A DNA stretch of 50,787 bases from M0108 sp044228695 (GCA_044228695.1 JBGAUK010000014.1:1-50787), one strand, 5' to 3'; positions 40,937-50,362 are shown, counted from the first letter of the stretch. Notes: generated from the letters alone by a model not told the origin. Program-made: numbers and translations.

Positions 40937-41409
40937 CGGGTACCCCGCTTTTGGACCGGCTCGACGCCCTCGACCGGCGCCTACTGGATGATTTCCAGTC
41001 CGGCATCCCCCTGGCGCCCCGGCCCTTCGCCCTGATGGCGGAGCAACTGGGCGTGGCGGAGGCCGAGGTCATCGCCCGCCTGCAACGCCTGACCAAGGCC
41101 GGCGCCGTCAGCCGGGTGGGCCCCGTCTTCCGCCCCCGGCAGGTGGGTGCCAGCACCCTGGCGGCCATGGCCGTGCCCCCGGAGCGCCTCGCGGAGGTGG
41201 CGACCCTGGTCAACGGCTTTCCGGAGGTCAACCACAATTACGAGCGGGAGCACGACTTCAATCTCTGGTTCGTCCTCACCGCGCCGGATCAAACTCGCCT
41301 GGAGCGGGTCCTGGACGAGATCGGCCGCCGCGCCGGCCTGCCAGTCCTGGATCTGCCCATGTTGGCCGAATATCACATCGATCTGGGGTTTCCACTGCAA
41401 TGGACATGA
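40933..41409 (+). CDS. nirG: Siroheme decarboxylase subunit, NirG/NirD type
   Basis: A 158-residue Lrp/AsnC-like protein with an N-terminal winged helix and the decarboxylase fold; HNYEREHDFNLWFVLTAP and LPMLAEYHIDLGFPL mark the NirD/NirG subgroup. With its partner it removes two carboxyl groups from siroheme in heme d1 synthesis, not transcription control. The letter G is assigned because the following gene looks like NirH and a fused NirDL comes next; D cannot be excluded. Confidence 0.75.
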   Translation: MTGTPLLDRLDALDRRLLDDFQSGIPLAPRPFALMAEQLGVAEAEVIARLQRLTKAGAVSRVGPVFRPRQVGASTLAAMAVPPERLAEVATLVNGFPEVNHNYEREHDFNLWFVLTAPDQTRLERVLDEIGRRAGLPVLDLPMLAEYHIDLGFPLQWT

Positions 41410-42092
41410 ATGATTCAGCCAGCCCCGGCCCTGGCCAGCCGGGTGACGCGGATCTGATCCGGGCCATTCAGGGCGGTCTGCCCTTGATGGAGCGGCCCTT
41501 TGCCGCCATCGCCGCCGCACTGGGCCGGGAGGAGGGGGCGGTGATCGCCCGTATTCAGGCCCTCATGGCCGCCGGCGCCATCAAGCGCCTGGGGGTGATC
41601 GTCCGTCATCAGGAACTGGGCTATGGGGCCAACGCCATGGTGGTCTGGGATTTGCCGGACGCGGCCGTCGATGCCTTGGGGCGGCGGATCGGTCAAGAGC
41701 CCTATGTCACCCTCTGCTACCGCCGGCCGCGCCGCCTCCCTGACTGGCCCTACAACCTCTTCACCATGATCCATGGTCGCGATCGAGCGGCGGTGCTGGC
41801 GCAGGTCGCGGCCATCAAGGCGGATTTCGACCTGGAGTCCGTCCCCAGCGAGGTCTTGTTCAGCGGCCAGCGCTTCAAGCAGCGGGGCGCCTATTACCAA
41901 CCAGCGGTCCTGGCGGAGGCCCGACCCGCCACCGATAACCCGGGGGTGGCAGGGGTGAACCCCGCACGACCACGCCCGCCGCGGGGATTGCCCCGGGCGC
42001 TGGCCGTCCCTGCCTTGAACTCGGTTTGGGGGGGTGCCCTGGGGACTGCCCTGGGTCCCCTGCAAGTCCGGGTCAGCGAGGCCACGGCATGA
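41400..42092 (+). CDS. nirH: Siroheme decarboxylase subunit, NirH/NirL type
   Basis: A 230-residue protein; residues 15-165 are the Lrp/AsnC-like decarboxylase fold of the NirH/NirL subgroup (CYRRPRRLPDWPYNLFTMIH and VLFSGQRFKQRGAYY). The final 65 residues are a Pro/Ala-rich extension not usual for the family (about 150-180 residues). The ATG overlaps nirG by 10 bp; 41406 is an alternative start. It ends in an ATGA overlap with the fused gene. Confidence 0.75.
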   Translation: MDMNDSASPGPGQPGDADLIRAIQGGLPLMERPFAAIAAALGREEGAVIARIQALMAAGAIKRLGVIVRHQELGYGANAMVVWDLPDAAVDALGRRIGQEPYVTLCYRRPRRLPDWPYNLFTMIHGRDRAAVLAQVAAIKADFDLESVPSEVLFSGQRFKQRGAYYQPAVLAEARPATDNPGVAGVNPARPRPPRGLPRALAVPALNSVWGGALGTALGPLQVRVSEATA

Positions 42093-43120
42093 ACTCCGAG
42101 GCCGGGCCAGGTATCCCAGCGCCCCTGATCTTGGGAAGCCTGGAACGGACCTTTATCAATCGCTATCAGGGCGATTTTCCCCTCGTCGAGCGCCCCTTCG
42201 CGCTAGTCGCCCAGGCGCTGGGGACCGACGAGGCGCACCTGATCCGCATGGTCCAGGAGCTGCTGGCGAGCGGTCTGCTTAGCCGCTTCGGTCCCCTCTT
42301 TGACGCGGAGCGCCTGGGCGGCCGCTTCACCCTGGCCGCCATGGCGGTGCCCGAGGCGGAGTTCGACCGGGTGGCGGCCCAACTCGCCGCCCTGCCTGAG
42401 GTCGCCCACAACTACCGGCGCGATCACGCCCTCAACATGTGGTGCGTGCTCGCCACCCCCAGCGAGGAGTTGCTGCGACAGGCCCTGGCTCATCTCCAGG
42501 ACCTGACGGGCCTGGAGGTGCTGGATTTTCCCAAGCTGGCGGAGTACCACCTGGGCTTCTGGCTCCAGCTTGAGGCGGATGGCGGTCTGAGTATGCGCCG
42601 CTGGGTGCGGAGCCCTACGGCCAGTCCCGCCCCCCTGGACGACCTGGACCTGGCCCTGGTATCCGCCACCCAAGGCGGCCTGCCGCTGGTGGCCGCGCCC
42701 TACGACGAAATCGCGCGCCGCCTTGGTCAAACCCCCGCGACCGTCCTGGACCGGCTGGCGTCGCTGCTGGCCCAGGGCGCCATTCGCCGCATCGGCGCCG
42801 TGCCCAATCACTACCGGCTGGGTCTGCGGGGCAATGGCATGACGGTGTGGGATATCGAGGACGAGGCCGTGGACCGCCTGGGGGCCGCGATCGGCGCCCT
42901 GGAGGGCGTGAGCCACTGTTATCGCCGTCCCCGCCGGTTACCCCGCTGGCCCTATAACCTCTTCGCCATGCTGCATGGGCGCGATCGTGCCGAGGTCCTG
43001 GCCGCCGCCGCCCGCGTCCAGGATCTGGTGGCCGACCACTGCCATGGCCACGAGGTCCTGTTCAGCGCGGCGGTACTGAAAAAGACCGGCTTGCGCTTCC
43101 AACCCCAGGAAAACCTCTGA
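42089..43120 (+). CDS. nirDL: Fused siroheme decarboxylase NirDL
   Basis: A 343-residue protein made of two Lrp/AsnC-like halves: residues about 10-175 are NirD/G type (HNYRRDHALNMWCVLATP, FPKLAEYHLGFWLQ) and 185-343 are NirL/H type (PNHYRLGLRGNGMTVWDIED, CYRRPRRLPRWPYNLFAMLH and LKKTGLRFQ). Natural NirD-NirL fusions are known in several denitrifiers. The single protein should form the full decarboxylase active site. Last base of the stop codon is the first of nirJ. Confidence 0.85.
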   Translation: MNSEAGPGIPAPLILGSLERTFINRYQGDFPLVERPFALVAQALGTDEAHLIRMVQELLASGLLSRFGPLFDAERLGGRFTLAAMAVPEAEFDRVAAQLAALPEVAHNYRRDHALNMWCVLATPSEELLRQALAHLQDLTGLEVLDFPKLAEYHLGFWLQLEADGGLSMRRWVRSPTASPAPLDDLDLALVSATQGGLPLVAAPYDEIARRLGQTPATVLDRLASLLAQGAIRRIGAVPNHYRLGLRGNGMTVWDIEDEAVDRLGAAIGALEGVSHCYRRPRRLPRWPYNLFAMLHGRDRAEVLAAAARVQDLVADHCHGHEVLFSAAVLKKTGLRFQPQENL

Positions 43121-44274
43121 TGTTCAGACTCAGCCGCTACCTCCACCTGCTCGCCGACCCCGAGCGCCTGACCCAGGCCGCCGCCGCGCCCCCGGTCACC
43201 CCCACCGGCCCCGTGGTGATCTGGAATCTGATCCGGCGCTGCAATCTCACCTGCGCTCACTGCTACGCGACCTCGGCGGACAAGGACTTTGCCGGGGAGC
43301 TGACCACGGCGGAGGTCAAGGCCGTGATGGCGGACCTGCGGGCCTTTGGAGTCCCCGTCCTCATCCTCTCCGGGGGCGAGCCCCTGATGCGCCCCGATAT
43401 CTTCGAACTGGCCCACCACGCCAAGTCCCTGGGCTTCTATCTGGCCCTGTCCACCAACGGCACCCTCATCGGCGCGGACCAGGTGGCGCCCATCGCCGCG
43501 GTGGGCTTTGACTACCTGGGCATCAGCCTGGATGGCCTGGCCGAGACGCACGATCGCTTTCGCCGCCGCCAGGGCGCCTTTCAGGCCTCCCTCCAGGGAT
43601 TGCGCCTCTGTCACGAGGCCGGTCTCAAGGTCGGCATGCGCTTCACCCTCTGTCAGGACAACGCCCAGGATCTGCCGGCCCTGCTGGATCTGATGGGGGA
43701 GGAGGGGATCGATAAGTTTTATCTGTCCCACCTCAACTATGCCGGGCGCGGCAACAAGCACCGGGAACGGGACGCCTACGCCAGCATGACCCGCGCGGCC
43801 ATGGATCTCCTCATCGAGACCGGTTGGTCGCGGATTCAGCGTGGCCAGGCCGTCGAGCTGGTGACGGGCAACAATGACGCGGACGGTGTCTATCTGCTCC
43901 ACTGGGCCGAGCGGCACTTCCCGGAACGGTTGGAGGATTTGCGCCAGGTCCTGGTCAAGTGGGGCGGCAATGCCTCCGGTCAGCATATCGCCAACATCGA
44001 CAACCTGGGCCAGGTTCATCCCGACAGCTTCTGGTGGAACTACCCCCTGGGCAATGTCCGTGACCGCGCCTTTTCCGCCATCTGGGAGGATCGGACCGAT
44101 CCCCTCATGGCGGGGCTCAAACAGCGGCCACGCCCGGTGGGGGGGCGCTGCGGTACCTGCGCCCATCTCGCCATCTGCAACGGCAACACCCGCACCCGGG
44201 CCTTCCAGGTCACGGGGGATCCCTGGGCCGAGGACCCCGGCTGCTATCTCACGGACACCGAGATCGGCCGTTAG
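43120..44274 (+). CDS. nirJ: Radical SAM heme d1 biosynthesis protein NirJ
   Basis: A 384-residue radical SAM enzyme. The [4Fe-4S] motif is C41-x3-C45-x2-C48 in RRCNLTCAHCYA, followed by the SAM-binding ILSGGEPLMRPDI. The C-terminus has a second cysteine cluster (GGRCGTCAHLAICNGN then GCYLTD) of the SPASM-like type. NirJ replaces the propionate side chains of the d1 precursor with oxo groups. Starts at the last base of nirDL (TGATG). Confidence 0.93.
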   Translation: MFRLSRYLHLLADPERLTQAAAAPPVTPTGPVVIWNLIRRCNLTCAHCYATSADKDFAGELTTAEVKAVMADLRAFGVPVLILSGGEPLMRPDIFELAHHAKSLGFYLALSTNGTLIGADQVAPIAAVGFDYLGISLDGLAETHDRFRRRQGAFQASLQGLRLCHEAGLKVGMRFTLCQDNAQDLPALLDLMGEEGIDKFYLSHLNYAGRGNKHRERDAYASMTRAAMDLLIETGWSRIQRGQAVELVTGNNDADGVYLLHWAERHFPERLEDLRQVLVKWGGNASGQHIANIDNLGQVHPDSFWWNYPLGNVRDRAFSAIWEDRTDPLMAGLKQRPRPVGGRCGTCAHLAICNGNTRTRAFQVTGDPWAEDPGCYLTDTEIGR

Positions 44275-44322
44275 CGCCGCCATCCCGGGTCCTTTACCCC
44301 TTCCTAGCCTGGTGACTCTGTC

Positions 44323-44601
44323 ATGAAAAACATTCTGTTGGCCGATACCTCCTCCCTGGCGTCCCGCCGCGGCCTGGGCCAGCGCGTCGCCTATGGCGTG
44401 GCCCTGGGTTCCTATCTGTGCGCGGTCCTTTGCCTGGCCGCCGTCTTTATCTGGCACGGCGAGTTGGGGAGCGAGCATCCCGTCATCGCCAGCCTGGGGG
44501 CCAGCCTGGTCTTCTTCGTCGGGGTTGGCATCGTCCTGCACGTCATCGGTCGCGCCAATCTGCCCAGCCTGGGGTTTAGCGAGGAGAAGAGCCCGCTTTA
44601 G
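44323..44601 (+). CDS. Small two-helix membrane protein after nirJ
   Basis: A 92-residue protein with two membrane segments (GVALGSYLCAVLCLAAVFIW and SLVFFVGVGIVLHVIG). It lies 48 bp after nirJ on the same strand and may belong to the nir transcript. Not recognised; a helper of the denitrification membrane system is possible but unproven. Confidence 0.65.
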   Translation: MKNILLADTSSLASRRGLGQRVAYGVALGSYLCAVLCLAAVFIWHGELGSEHPVIASLGASLVFFVGVGIVLHVIGRANLPSLGFSEEKSPL

Positions 44602-44934
44602 CGGCTGGGGCGCAGCCTTGGCAAGTCAAAAAATTGGGTTCGTTTCGTAATTTCACCTTTCCCCGAACTTGCCGATGGCCTCATCCAAGCCGTTGGCATG
44701 CGAATCCAGGACGAGCGCTACGGCACCCAAACCCAAATTTTTACCCACCTGCGGCGGCACTCGCACGGAAAGCGACCTCGGCGACTTTATCGCCGCGCTG
44801 ATCCCCCCGTCCCGGCTACCGAACTATCATTTCATGCCTCACTAACCTAACACGCATAAATTTCAGCTTTAAATTTGATACTGCCGTGTTTTTTCCCGCT
44901 CCATCCCGCCCCGTCGGTTTGTCGGCAATGCCTA
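44602..44934. other. Intergenic region after the nir operon
   Basis: About 330 bp between converging genes. No clear gene; both strands hold short frames only (for example FPELADGLIQAVGMRIQDER on the plus strand near 44660), which may be coding debris of an unknown gene. No strong terminator hairpin seen. Confidence 0.4.
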
Positions 44935-47181
44935 TTACGGCATGACGGAATAAGCTTTGACAGCCTGATTGTTGCCGTCATCGGCCTCCGTGGTGTTGCA
45001 GCCGCTTTCAACGAAGGCGCGCAGGGTCTTGGCACCTGCCGCACCGGCGGGGAGTCCGGGAAAGGTCAAGGTCTTGCTGGCACCGGCCGCCAAGGTGCCG
45101 ACCCTGGCATAGGTGTCTCCATCCGCCAGACAGGCTTGGCTAGTCGGTTGATTGGTCGAAACATCCAGCCAGCCCCCCTCGCCACTCCCCGAGCCCTGGT
45201 TCCTCACGGTCACCGCGACGCTGAAGGTGCCGTTGGCGATCGGTGTGCTGGGCGTCAGGACGAGGCTGTTGACCACAAAGTCGGGGATCGGACTCGCGAA
45301 GACGGTATAAGTCTTCGTGGCTTGGTTATTGGCTTCATTGGCTTCCGCCGTCAGACACTGGCTGTCCACGAAGGCGCGCAGGGTCTTGGCCCCGGCCGCC
45401 CCCGCTGGCAGGCCGCTGAGGGTGACCGTCTGGCTGGCGCCCGCCGCGAGGCTAGTGGTCAGGGTCGTGGCTTGGTCCCCAACGGCACCGCAGTTCTGGC
45501 CTGCCGACTGGTTGGCCCAGACCTGGAGCGTCCCCGGCGTCCCGGCCACCGTGCCCTGGTTCTTCACCGTCACCGCAACGCTGAAGGTGCCGTTGGCAAC
45601 CGGGGCGCTCGGCGTTAGGACGAGGTTGGTGACTACAAAGTCCGAGCCACCAAACCCGGGGACCTGGACCGGAATTGAGCGACTTATGGTCGTGCCGTCA
45701 CCGAGTTGGCCCCAGGGATTCCAGCCCCACGCCCACAGGGTGCCGTTGGTCTTGAGCGCCAGGCTGTGCCACCCACCTCCAGCGATGGAAGTGACTCCGT
45801 CCATAATCATGACTGGAGTAGATACATCTGGGCCGCCGCCGTTACCAACCTCACCGTGCAGGTTTTCGCCCCAGGCCCACAGTGTGCCGTCGGTCTTGAG
45901 GGCCAGGGTACCCCATTTTCCCGCAGCCACGGCTACGACCCCGCTGAGGACCTGCACTGGATATGCGCGATTCAGAAAAGTGCCGTCTCCGAGTTGTCCA
46001 TCGCTGTTACTCCCCCACGCCCAGAGGCTGCCGTCGGTCTTAATCGCCAGGCTGTGGTGATCTCCGGACGCTACAGCCATAACCTCAGTGAAGAACTGAT
46101 ACTGACTCTGGCGGACTTGAACCGGAATCCGGCGTTGCGTGGTTGTACCGTCGCCGAGCTGACCCGCCCAGTTAGAACCCCACGCCCATAGGGTCCCGTC
46201 GGTTAACAGGGCGAGGCTCTGGTATCTGCCACCCGCCGTGGCCGCTACATTATCCGAGATTTTCACCAGCACTGGATTTAAGCGACGCTCAGTCGTGTCG
46301 TCGCCGAGCTGGCCTTCCAGGTTATTTCCCCATGCCCAAAGATGGCCCCCTTCCTCGTTGGCCAGAGAGTGGTGGCCGCCGCCTGCCACGAAATGAGAGT
46401 TAAAGAGTTGCGATCCCCCGGGTGTGACCTGGACCGGACTTAAGCGATCTGTGGTAGTGCCGTCGCCGAGTTGGCCATCTAAGTTCCACCCCCACGCCAG
46501 GGTGCGGCCGTCGGTCTGGATGGCCAAGGTATGACCCTCACCCCCTGCCATGGTGTTGACATTGGCCAAGACCTGCATCGGACTGAGTCGATTCGTGCGA
46601 GTCCCATCGCCGATCTGGCCATACGTGTTGTAACCCCATGCCAGTAGGCTACCGTCGGGTTTGAGGGCCAGGCTGTGACCACCCCCCGCGGCAATGCGCG
46701 CGAGACCGGCGTTGCTGGTCGCAGTGACCGCAGCCACCCAGGGCGAGACCAGCAACTCATCCAGCCCGGTGGCATCGACCCGCAGGGTGAGACTGGGCGA
46801 GCCCGGCTCCCGCTGCACCCTGTCGTAAGAACCGACGGGCAGGGCGAACAGCAGGTTCTGCGCCGTCCACTCCAGTTCGTCTTGAAGGATGGCCGCCTGA
46901 GCCGTGTCCCCAGGTTCTGGCGCGTCCCCCTCCGGCTGGCGCAGTTTTACCCGCACCTCCAGCCACTCATCTTGTGCAACCTGTTGGCGCAGCGCCTCAT
47001 CGGTCGTCGCCGACCCATTCGGTTCGGACCAGGCGTCCGGGGCCATTCCAGTCACCTCAGGAGAGTCCTGCGCCCTGGCGTGGCCGAGCGACAGATTCAG
47101 GACCAACATTAAACAGAAACCGACTGCCCCAGCGTAGCGGTGCAACGGCATTGAACGGCGCCAAACAGATTGCATAGACAT
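44935..47181 (-). CDS. Secreted RCC1-repeat protein with two CARDB domains
   Basis: A 748-residue protein with an N-terminal signal peptide (about residues 1-38, ending HARAQD). From residue 155 to 495 there are at least seven RCC1-like propeller repeats of the form AGGGHSLALKPDGSLLAWG followed by a GQLGDGT segment. Two CARDB (cell-adhesion related beta-sandwich) domains follow (DFVVTNLVLTPSAPVANGTF and DFVVNSLVLTPSTPIANGTF), each ending in an EANNQATKTY-like strand. An extracellular adhesion or binding role is likely; no catalytic motif is visible. No cell-wall or outer-membrane anchor is evident. Confidence 0.85.
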   Translation of the reverse strand: MSMQSVWRRSMPLHRYAGAVGFCLMLVLNLSLGHARAQDSPEVTGMAPDAWSEPNGSATTDEALRQQVAQDEWLEVRVKLRQPEGDAPEPGDTAQAAILQDELEWTAQNLLFALPVGSYDRVQREPGSPSLTLRVDATGLDELLVSPWVAAVTATSNAGLARIAAGGGHSLALKPDGSLLAWGYNTYGQIGDGTRTNRLSPMQVLANVNTMAGGEGHTLAIQTDGRTLAWGWNLDGQLGDGTTTDRLSPVQVTPGGSQLFNSHFVAGGGHHSLANEEGGHLWAWGNNLEGQLGDDTTERRLNPVLVKISDNVAATAGGRYQSLALLTDGTLWAWGSNWAGQLGDGTTTQRRIPVQVRQSQYQFFTEVMAVASGDHHSLAIKTDGSLWAWGSNSDGQLGDGTFLNRAYPVQVLSGVVAVAAGKWGTLALKTDGTLWAWGENLHGEVGNGGGPDVSTPVMIMDGVTSIAGGGWHSLALKTNGTLWAWGWNPWGQLGDGTTISRSIPVQVPGFGGSDFVVTNLVLTPSAPVANGTFSVAVTVKNQGTVAGTPGTLQVWANQSAGQNCGAVGDQATTLTTSLAAGASQTVTLSGLPAGAAGAKTLRAFVDSQCLTAEANEANNQATKTYTVFASPIPDFVVNSLVLTPSTPIANGTFSVAVTVRNQGSGSGEGGWLDVSTNQPTSQACLADGDTYARVGTLAAGASKTLTFPGLPAGAAGAKTLRAFVESGCNTTEADDGNNQAVKAYSVMP

Positions 47182-47504
47182 GATGTTTCTCTACCCTTGG
47201 CTCGGTGGATAGTAAAGCCCACCGCGTATCCTGTTCTTACTTGAGGACCTCTGATTCTGAAAGCCATGCACCTGGCTTACAGAATTTGTAGTTTGCTTTC
47301 TTATACTTGGCCAAACTCTGTCTCTTGATTCATTCAACCACATTCCTCGTCCCGCCATCGCGCGACCCACGGTAAGCGGGAGGCCGACCGTATCGAAAGC
47401 AGTGGTGCTCCTTGCGACGGTGTTCGGTGAGCAGTTCATGGACCTTTTGCCTTACCCTGAATCACAGGCTCAAGCTGACAGCCAGCCTCACACCCTACCG
47501 CCCT
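47182..47504. other. Intergenic region, promoter of RCC1 gene
   Basis: About 320 bp between the RCC1 gene and the IS1595 element. It is more AT-rich than the flanking genes and holds no credible gene. It should contain the leftward RCC1 promoter. Confidence 0.4.
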
Positions 47505-48539
47505 CCTGATTATTAACATGCCTCAGCCATTTTCAGGAGGCGATGCGGCATGGGCGGTGTCCGCACCGCTGCCCAGCCCAGGCGCGGCAGCATGGCGGCC
47601 AGGTCAAAGCGGCGATTGAAGCGATAGCAGAACTCGCCCAAGTAGCGCGGCAGATGCTGGCCGCTGAGATGATGGTAGGAGCCCTGCAGGCTATTTTTGA
47701 CGTTGCCGAGGACGGTGTTGAGCCATTGGAACTCCGGGATGGCCATGCTGCGATAGCCGCCACCGGTGACGATGGGCTGGTGCTCGAAGCCGGCGCTGGC
47801 GATGCCCGTAAAGCAGGCGAGGCCATCGGTCAGCACGATGGCGTTGGGGTCGAAGTGGCGCTTGGCGAAGCGCTCGACCTCGGTTTTACGAAACCCGGCG
47901 ACTTTGCCGAGGCGCAGGCCGATCGGGTGGCCGGCGTCGTTGCAGGACAGGGCGGCGATGAACGGCATCTTGTTCGGGGAGCCGCGCCCCGGCTTGGCCC
48001 CGTGGCGCTCGCCGCCCCAGTAGGCGTCGTCGACCTCAATGACACCGCCAAGGGGGGTGTGATCGTCACGTTCTTTCATGACCTGCAACAGTTTGTGCTT
48101 GATCCGCCAGGCGGTCAGATAGGCGACCCCCAGGTGACGTTTGAGCGCCAGGGCCGAGATCCCGTTCTTCTGCTGCGTCAGTAAGAACATCGCCAGGAAC
48201 CAGGTCGTGAGCGCCAGCTTGGTGGCCTCAAAGATGGTGCCTGCCGTCAGCGAGGCTTGATGGTGACAGTGGCGGCACTGCAACAGTGCCCGGGTACGCA
48301 AACGCACCGGCTCGTGGGGACGACCACAACGCGGGCAGCTAAAGCCCAGGGGCCAACGCCACTGCTCAAGCGCCTGTTCGCACTGCTCCTCGGTCCCATA
48401 ATCCTTCAGAAAATCCGGCAAACTCATGCCTTTCTGAAACTGAATCGTGTTCTGAGTCATGGTCCGTCTCCCGCTGGTTGCGTCTGGTTAGAGGGTAGTC
48501 CAGCGGAGCAGATTCGGCTGAGATTCGTGAATAATCAGG
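47505..48539 (-). mobile_element. IS1595-family insertion sequence, complete copy
   Basis: The element of about 1035 bp is bounded by inverted ends CCTGATTATT (47505-47514) and AATAATCAGG (48530-48539). It encodes one transposase on the minus strand. The 8 bp outside the ends (ACCGCCCT and CCCGGCCT) do not match, so no clear target duplication remains. Confidence 0.85.
47513..48460 (-). CDS. IS1595-family transposase
   Basis: A 315-residue transposase: an N-terminal zinc ribbon (FSCPRCGRPHEP and LQCRHC) and an ISXO2-like DDE domain with IEVDDAYWGG, VLTDGLACF and the third acidic/His region NVKNSLQGSYHHL. It appears intact. A second, slightly diverged copy is at 49646-50283. Confidence 0.93.
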   Translation of the reverse strand: MTQNTIQFQKGMSLPDFLKDYGTEEQCEQALEQWRWPLGFSCPRCGRPHEPVRLRTRALLQCRHCHHQASLTAGTIFEATKLALTTWFLAMFLLTQQKNGISALALKRHLGVAYLTAWRIKHKLLQVMKERDDHTPLGGVIEVDDAYWGGERHGAKPGRGSPNKMPFIAALSCNDAGHPIGLRLGKVAGFRKTEVERFAKRHFDPNAIVLTDGLACFTGIASAGFEHQPIVTGGGYRSMAIPEFQWLNTVLGNVKNSLQGSYHHLSGQHLPRYLGEFCYRFNRRFDLAAMLPRLGWAAVRTPPMPHRLLKMAEAC

Positions 48540-48675
48540 CCCGGCCTTGATCCGCTTTGGACAAGAGCTTCTCCCGGTGCTTCAGGAAATAACCGTCGGT
48601 GAACCCGAGCCCTAGTTGACACCGCATTGCCGACGGCATGAAACCTTCAAACCCACATCTATTTGGAGAGCACCA

Positions 48676-49432
48676 ATGAAACTTGCGGTTGGATTTGATT
48701 TTGATCTCGGCTTTACCCGAACTGGCTGAACCATTGGAGCAAAGCATGACCGATATAGAGCAAAGATGGCTGACGGTATTGAATCCTTTTCCAAAGAATG
48801 GCGATGAGTTCAGACGACAACTGCTTGAGTCCGACAGCTTATTAGAGAGTGTACTGGAGCCTTCTTTGGAAGGTAAACTGAATACCATCAACTCCAGTCC
48901 AAGACCGGCCCGTGACTTACAATTGGTCAGAATGCGAATCGCGAAATGGTTATTGCGGCCACTGCGATTGGCGCCATTGCTTTTGTTATTGAATTTTGCG
49001 GTCCAAGCGGAGTCCGTGACTACAATCAAGGAATATTTGGACTTCGCTCGCGAACAGCGAAGCCAAAAGACGGAGATGATAAAATCCGACAGGGGCGTCA
49101 GGGCCTACTCGGCGGATTTTATAGATCAAGGCTTTGATCTGTTGTACAAGGCCCTGCTAGTCAAGAAGAAAAACAGTTAGATTACGCAAAATTTAAGTCG
49201 GACGAGCTTTTGGATATCATGGGTCTTACCCTTTTCTTATTGAATGAAGATCCTTCCAGCGCGGCGATTGAACCGGTCTACCCTTTATATCTTAAGCGGC
49301 GTAAAGAGATAGACATGGTTTTGAAGAAAGATGGGTTCTCACAAAAAGACCGAGACCTGTTCTATCGGTCACTTATACTGGTCGCATTTTGGATTTCGGC
49401 TAACAAAGGTGCTGTAAGGGCTAGCGCTTGGT
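48676..49432 (+). pseudogene. Hypothetical protein gene with frameshift(s)
   Basis: One frame (48683-49180) runs MTDIEQRWLTVLNPFPKNGD, then a hydrophobic segment and DFAREQRSQKTEMIKSDRGV, ending LLVKKKNS. The adjoining -1 frame continues as QLDYAKFKSDELLDIMGLTL and KKDGFSQKDRDLFYRSLILV to about 49400. The join falls at AAGAAGAAAAACAG (49159-49172). A well-spaced GGAG before ATG 48676 opens a third frame of 17 codons (MKLAVGFDFDLGFTRTG), perhaps the true N-terminus. The product is not recognised. Either a decayed gene between insertion sequences or one read by frameshifting. Confidence 0.45.
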
Positions 49433-49445
49433 GTAATCTTCCCCC

Positions 49446-49635
49446 ATGCTTGACTATCACCTCAAACCCGACCAACTCGTCGAACTGCGGCGCGCGCATC
49501 GCGCGGCGTTGAATGTGCGCGAAGCCTACCGCATCAATGCCGTGATCCTGCTGGCCGAGGGCTGGTCGGCCACGCAGGTCGGCGCGGCCCTCCTGTTGGA
49601 CCCGGATTCGGTGCGTACCTATTTTAAACGTTACC
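49446..49635 (+). pseudogene. IS630-family transposase N-terminus (cut at gap)
   Basis: The frame from ATG 49446 reads MLDYHLKPDQLVELRRAHRA then NAVILLAEGWSATQVGAALL, the helix-turn-helix region of IS630-type transposases, and stops at the N gap. Its matching C-terminal motif appears at 50363, beyond a second IS1595 copy, so the gene is interrupted. Confidence 0.75.
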
Positions 49636-49645
49636 NNNNNNNNNN
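49636..49645. other. Assembly gap (10 N)
   Basis: Ten undetermined bases inside repeated insertion-sequence DNA. The 3' part of the second IS1595 copy is missing at this point, so the join and the distance across it are uncertain. Confidence 0.99.
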
Positions 49646-50283
49646 CCATCGGTCAGCACGATGGCGTTGGGGTCGAAGTGGCGCTTGGCGAAGCGCTCGA
49701 CCTCGGTTTTACGAAACCCGGCAACTTTGCCGAGGCGCAGGCCGATCGGGTGGCCGGCGTCGTTGCAGGACAGGGCGGCGATGAACGGCACCTTGTTTGG
49801 GGAGCCACGCCCCGGCTTGGCCCCGTGGCGCTCGCCGCCCCAGTAGGCGTCGTCGACCTCAATGACACCGCCGAGGGGGGTGTGATCGTCACGCTCTTTC
49901 ATGACCTGCAACAGTTTGTGCTTGATCCGCCAGGCGGTCAGATAGGCGACCCCCAGATGACGTTTCAGCTCCAGGGCCGAGATCCCGTTTTTCTGCTGCG
50001 TCAATAAGAACATCGCCAGGAACCAGGTCGTGAGCGCCAGCTTGGTGGCCTCAAAGATGGTGCCGGCCGTCAGCGAGGCTTGATGGTGACAGTGGCGGCA
50101 CTGCAACAGCGCCCGGGTACGCAAACGCACTGGCTCGTGCGGACGAGCACAGCGCGGGCAGCTAAAGCCCAGGGGCCAACGCCACTGCTCAAGCGCCTGT
50201 TCGCACTGCTCCTCGGTCCCATACTCCTTGAGAAAATCCGGCAAACTCAACCCTTTCTGAAACTGAATCGTGTTCTGAGTCAT
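49646..50283 (-). pseudogene. IS1595-family transposase, second copy (C-terminus lost at gap)
   Basis: About 212 N-terminal residues of a transposase nearly identical to that at 47513 (differences include DFLKEYG for DFLKDYG, CARPHEP for CGRPHEP and ALELKRH for ALALKRH). It stops at VLTD just before the N gap. The outer inverted end is at about 50352-50362 (GAAAAATCAGG). Whether the full element exists in the genome cannot be told. Confidence 0.85.
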
Positions 50284-50362
50284 CGCCCGTCTCCCGCTGG
50301 TTGCCTCTAGTTAGAGTGTAGGCCAGCGGGGCAGATTCGGCTGAGATTCGTGAAAAATCAGG

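Noticed and set aside
40933..43120. Three Lrp/AsnC-type transcription regulators
   Set aside because: The fold is Lrp-like, but the position between nirF and nirJ and the subgroup motifs mark them as siroheme decarboxylase subunits.
42952..44541. 529-codon minus-strand frame opposite nirJ
   Set aside because: Antisense to the radical SAM gene with intact CxxxCxxC; shadow frame.
47191..47439. 82-codon minus-strand frame upstream of the RCC1 gene
   Set aside because: No ribosome site, no recognisable sequence and unusual composition; treated as intergenic.
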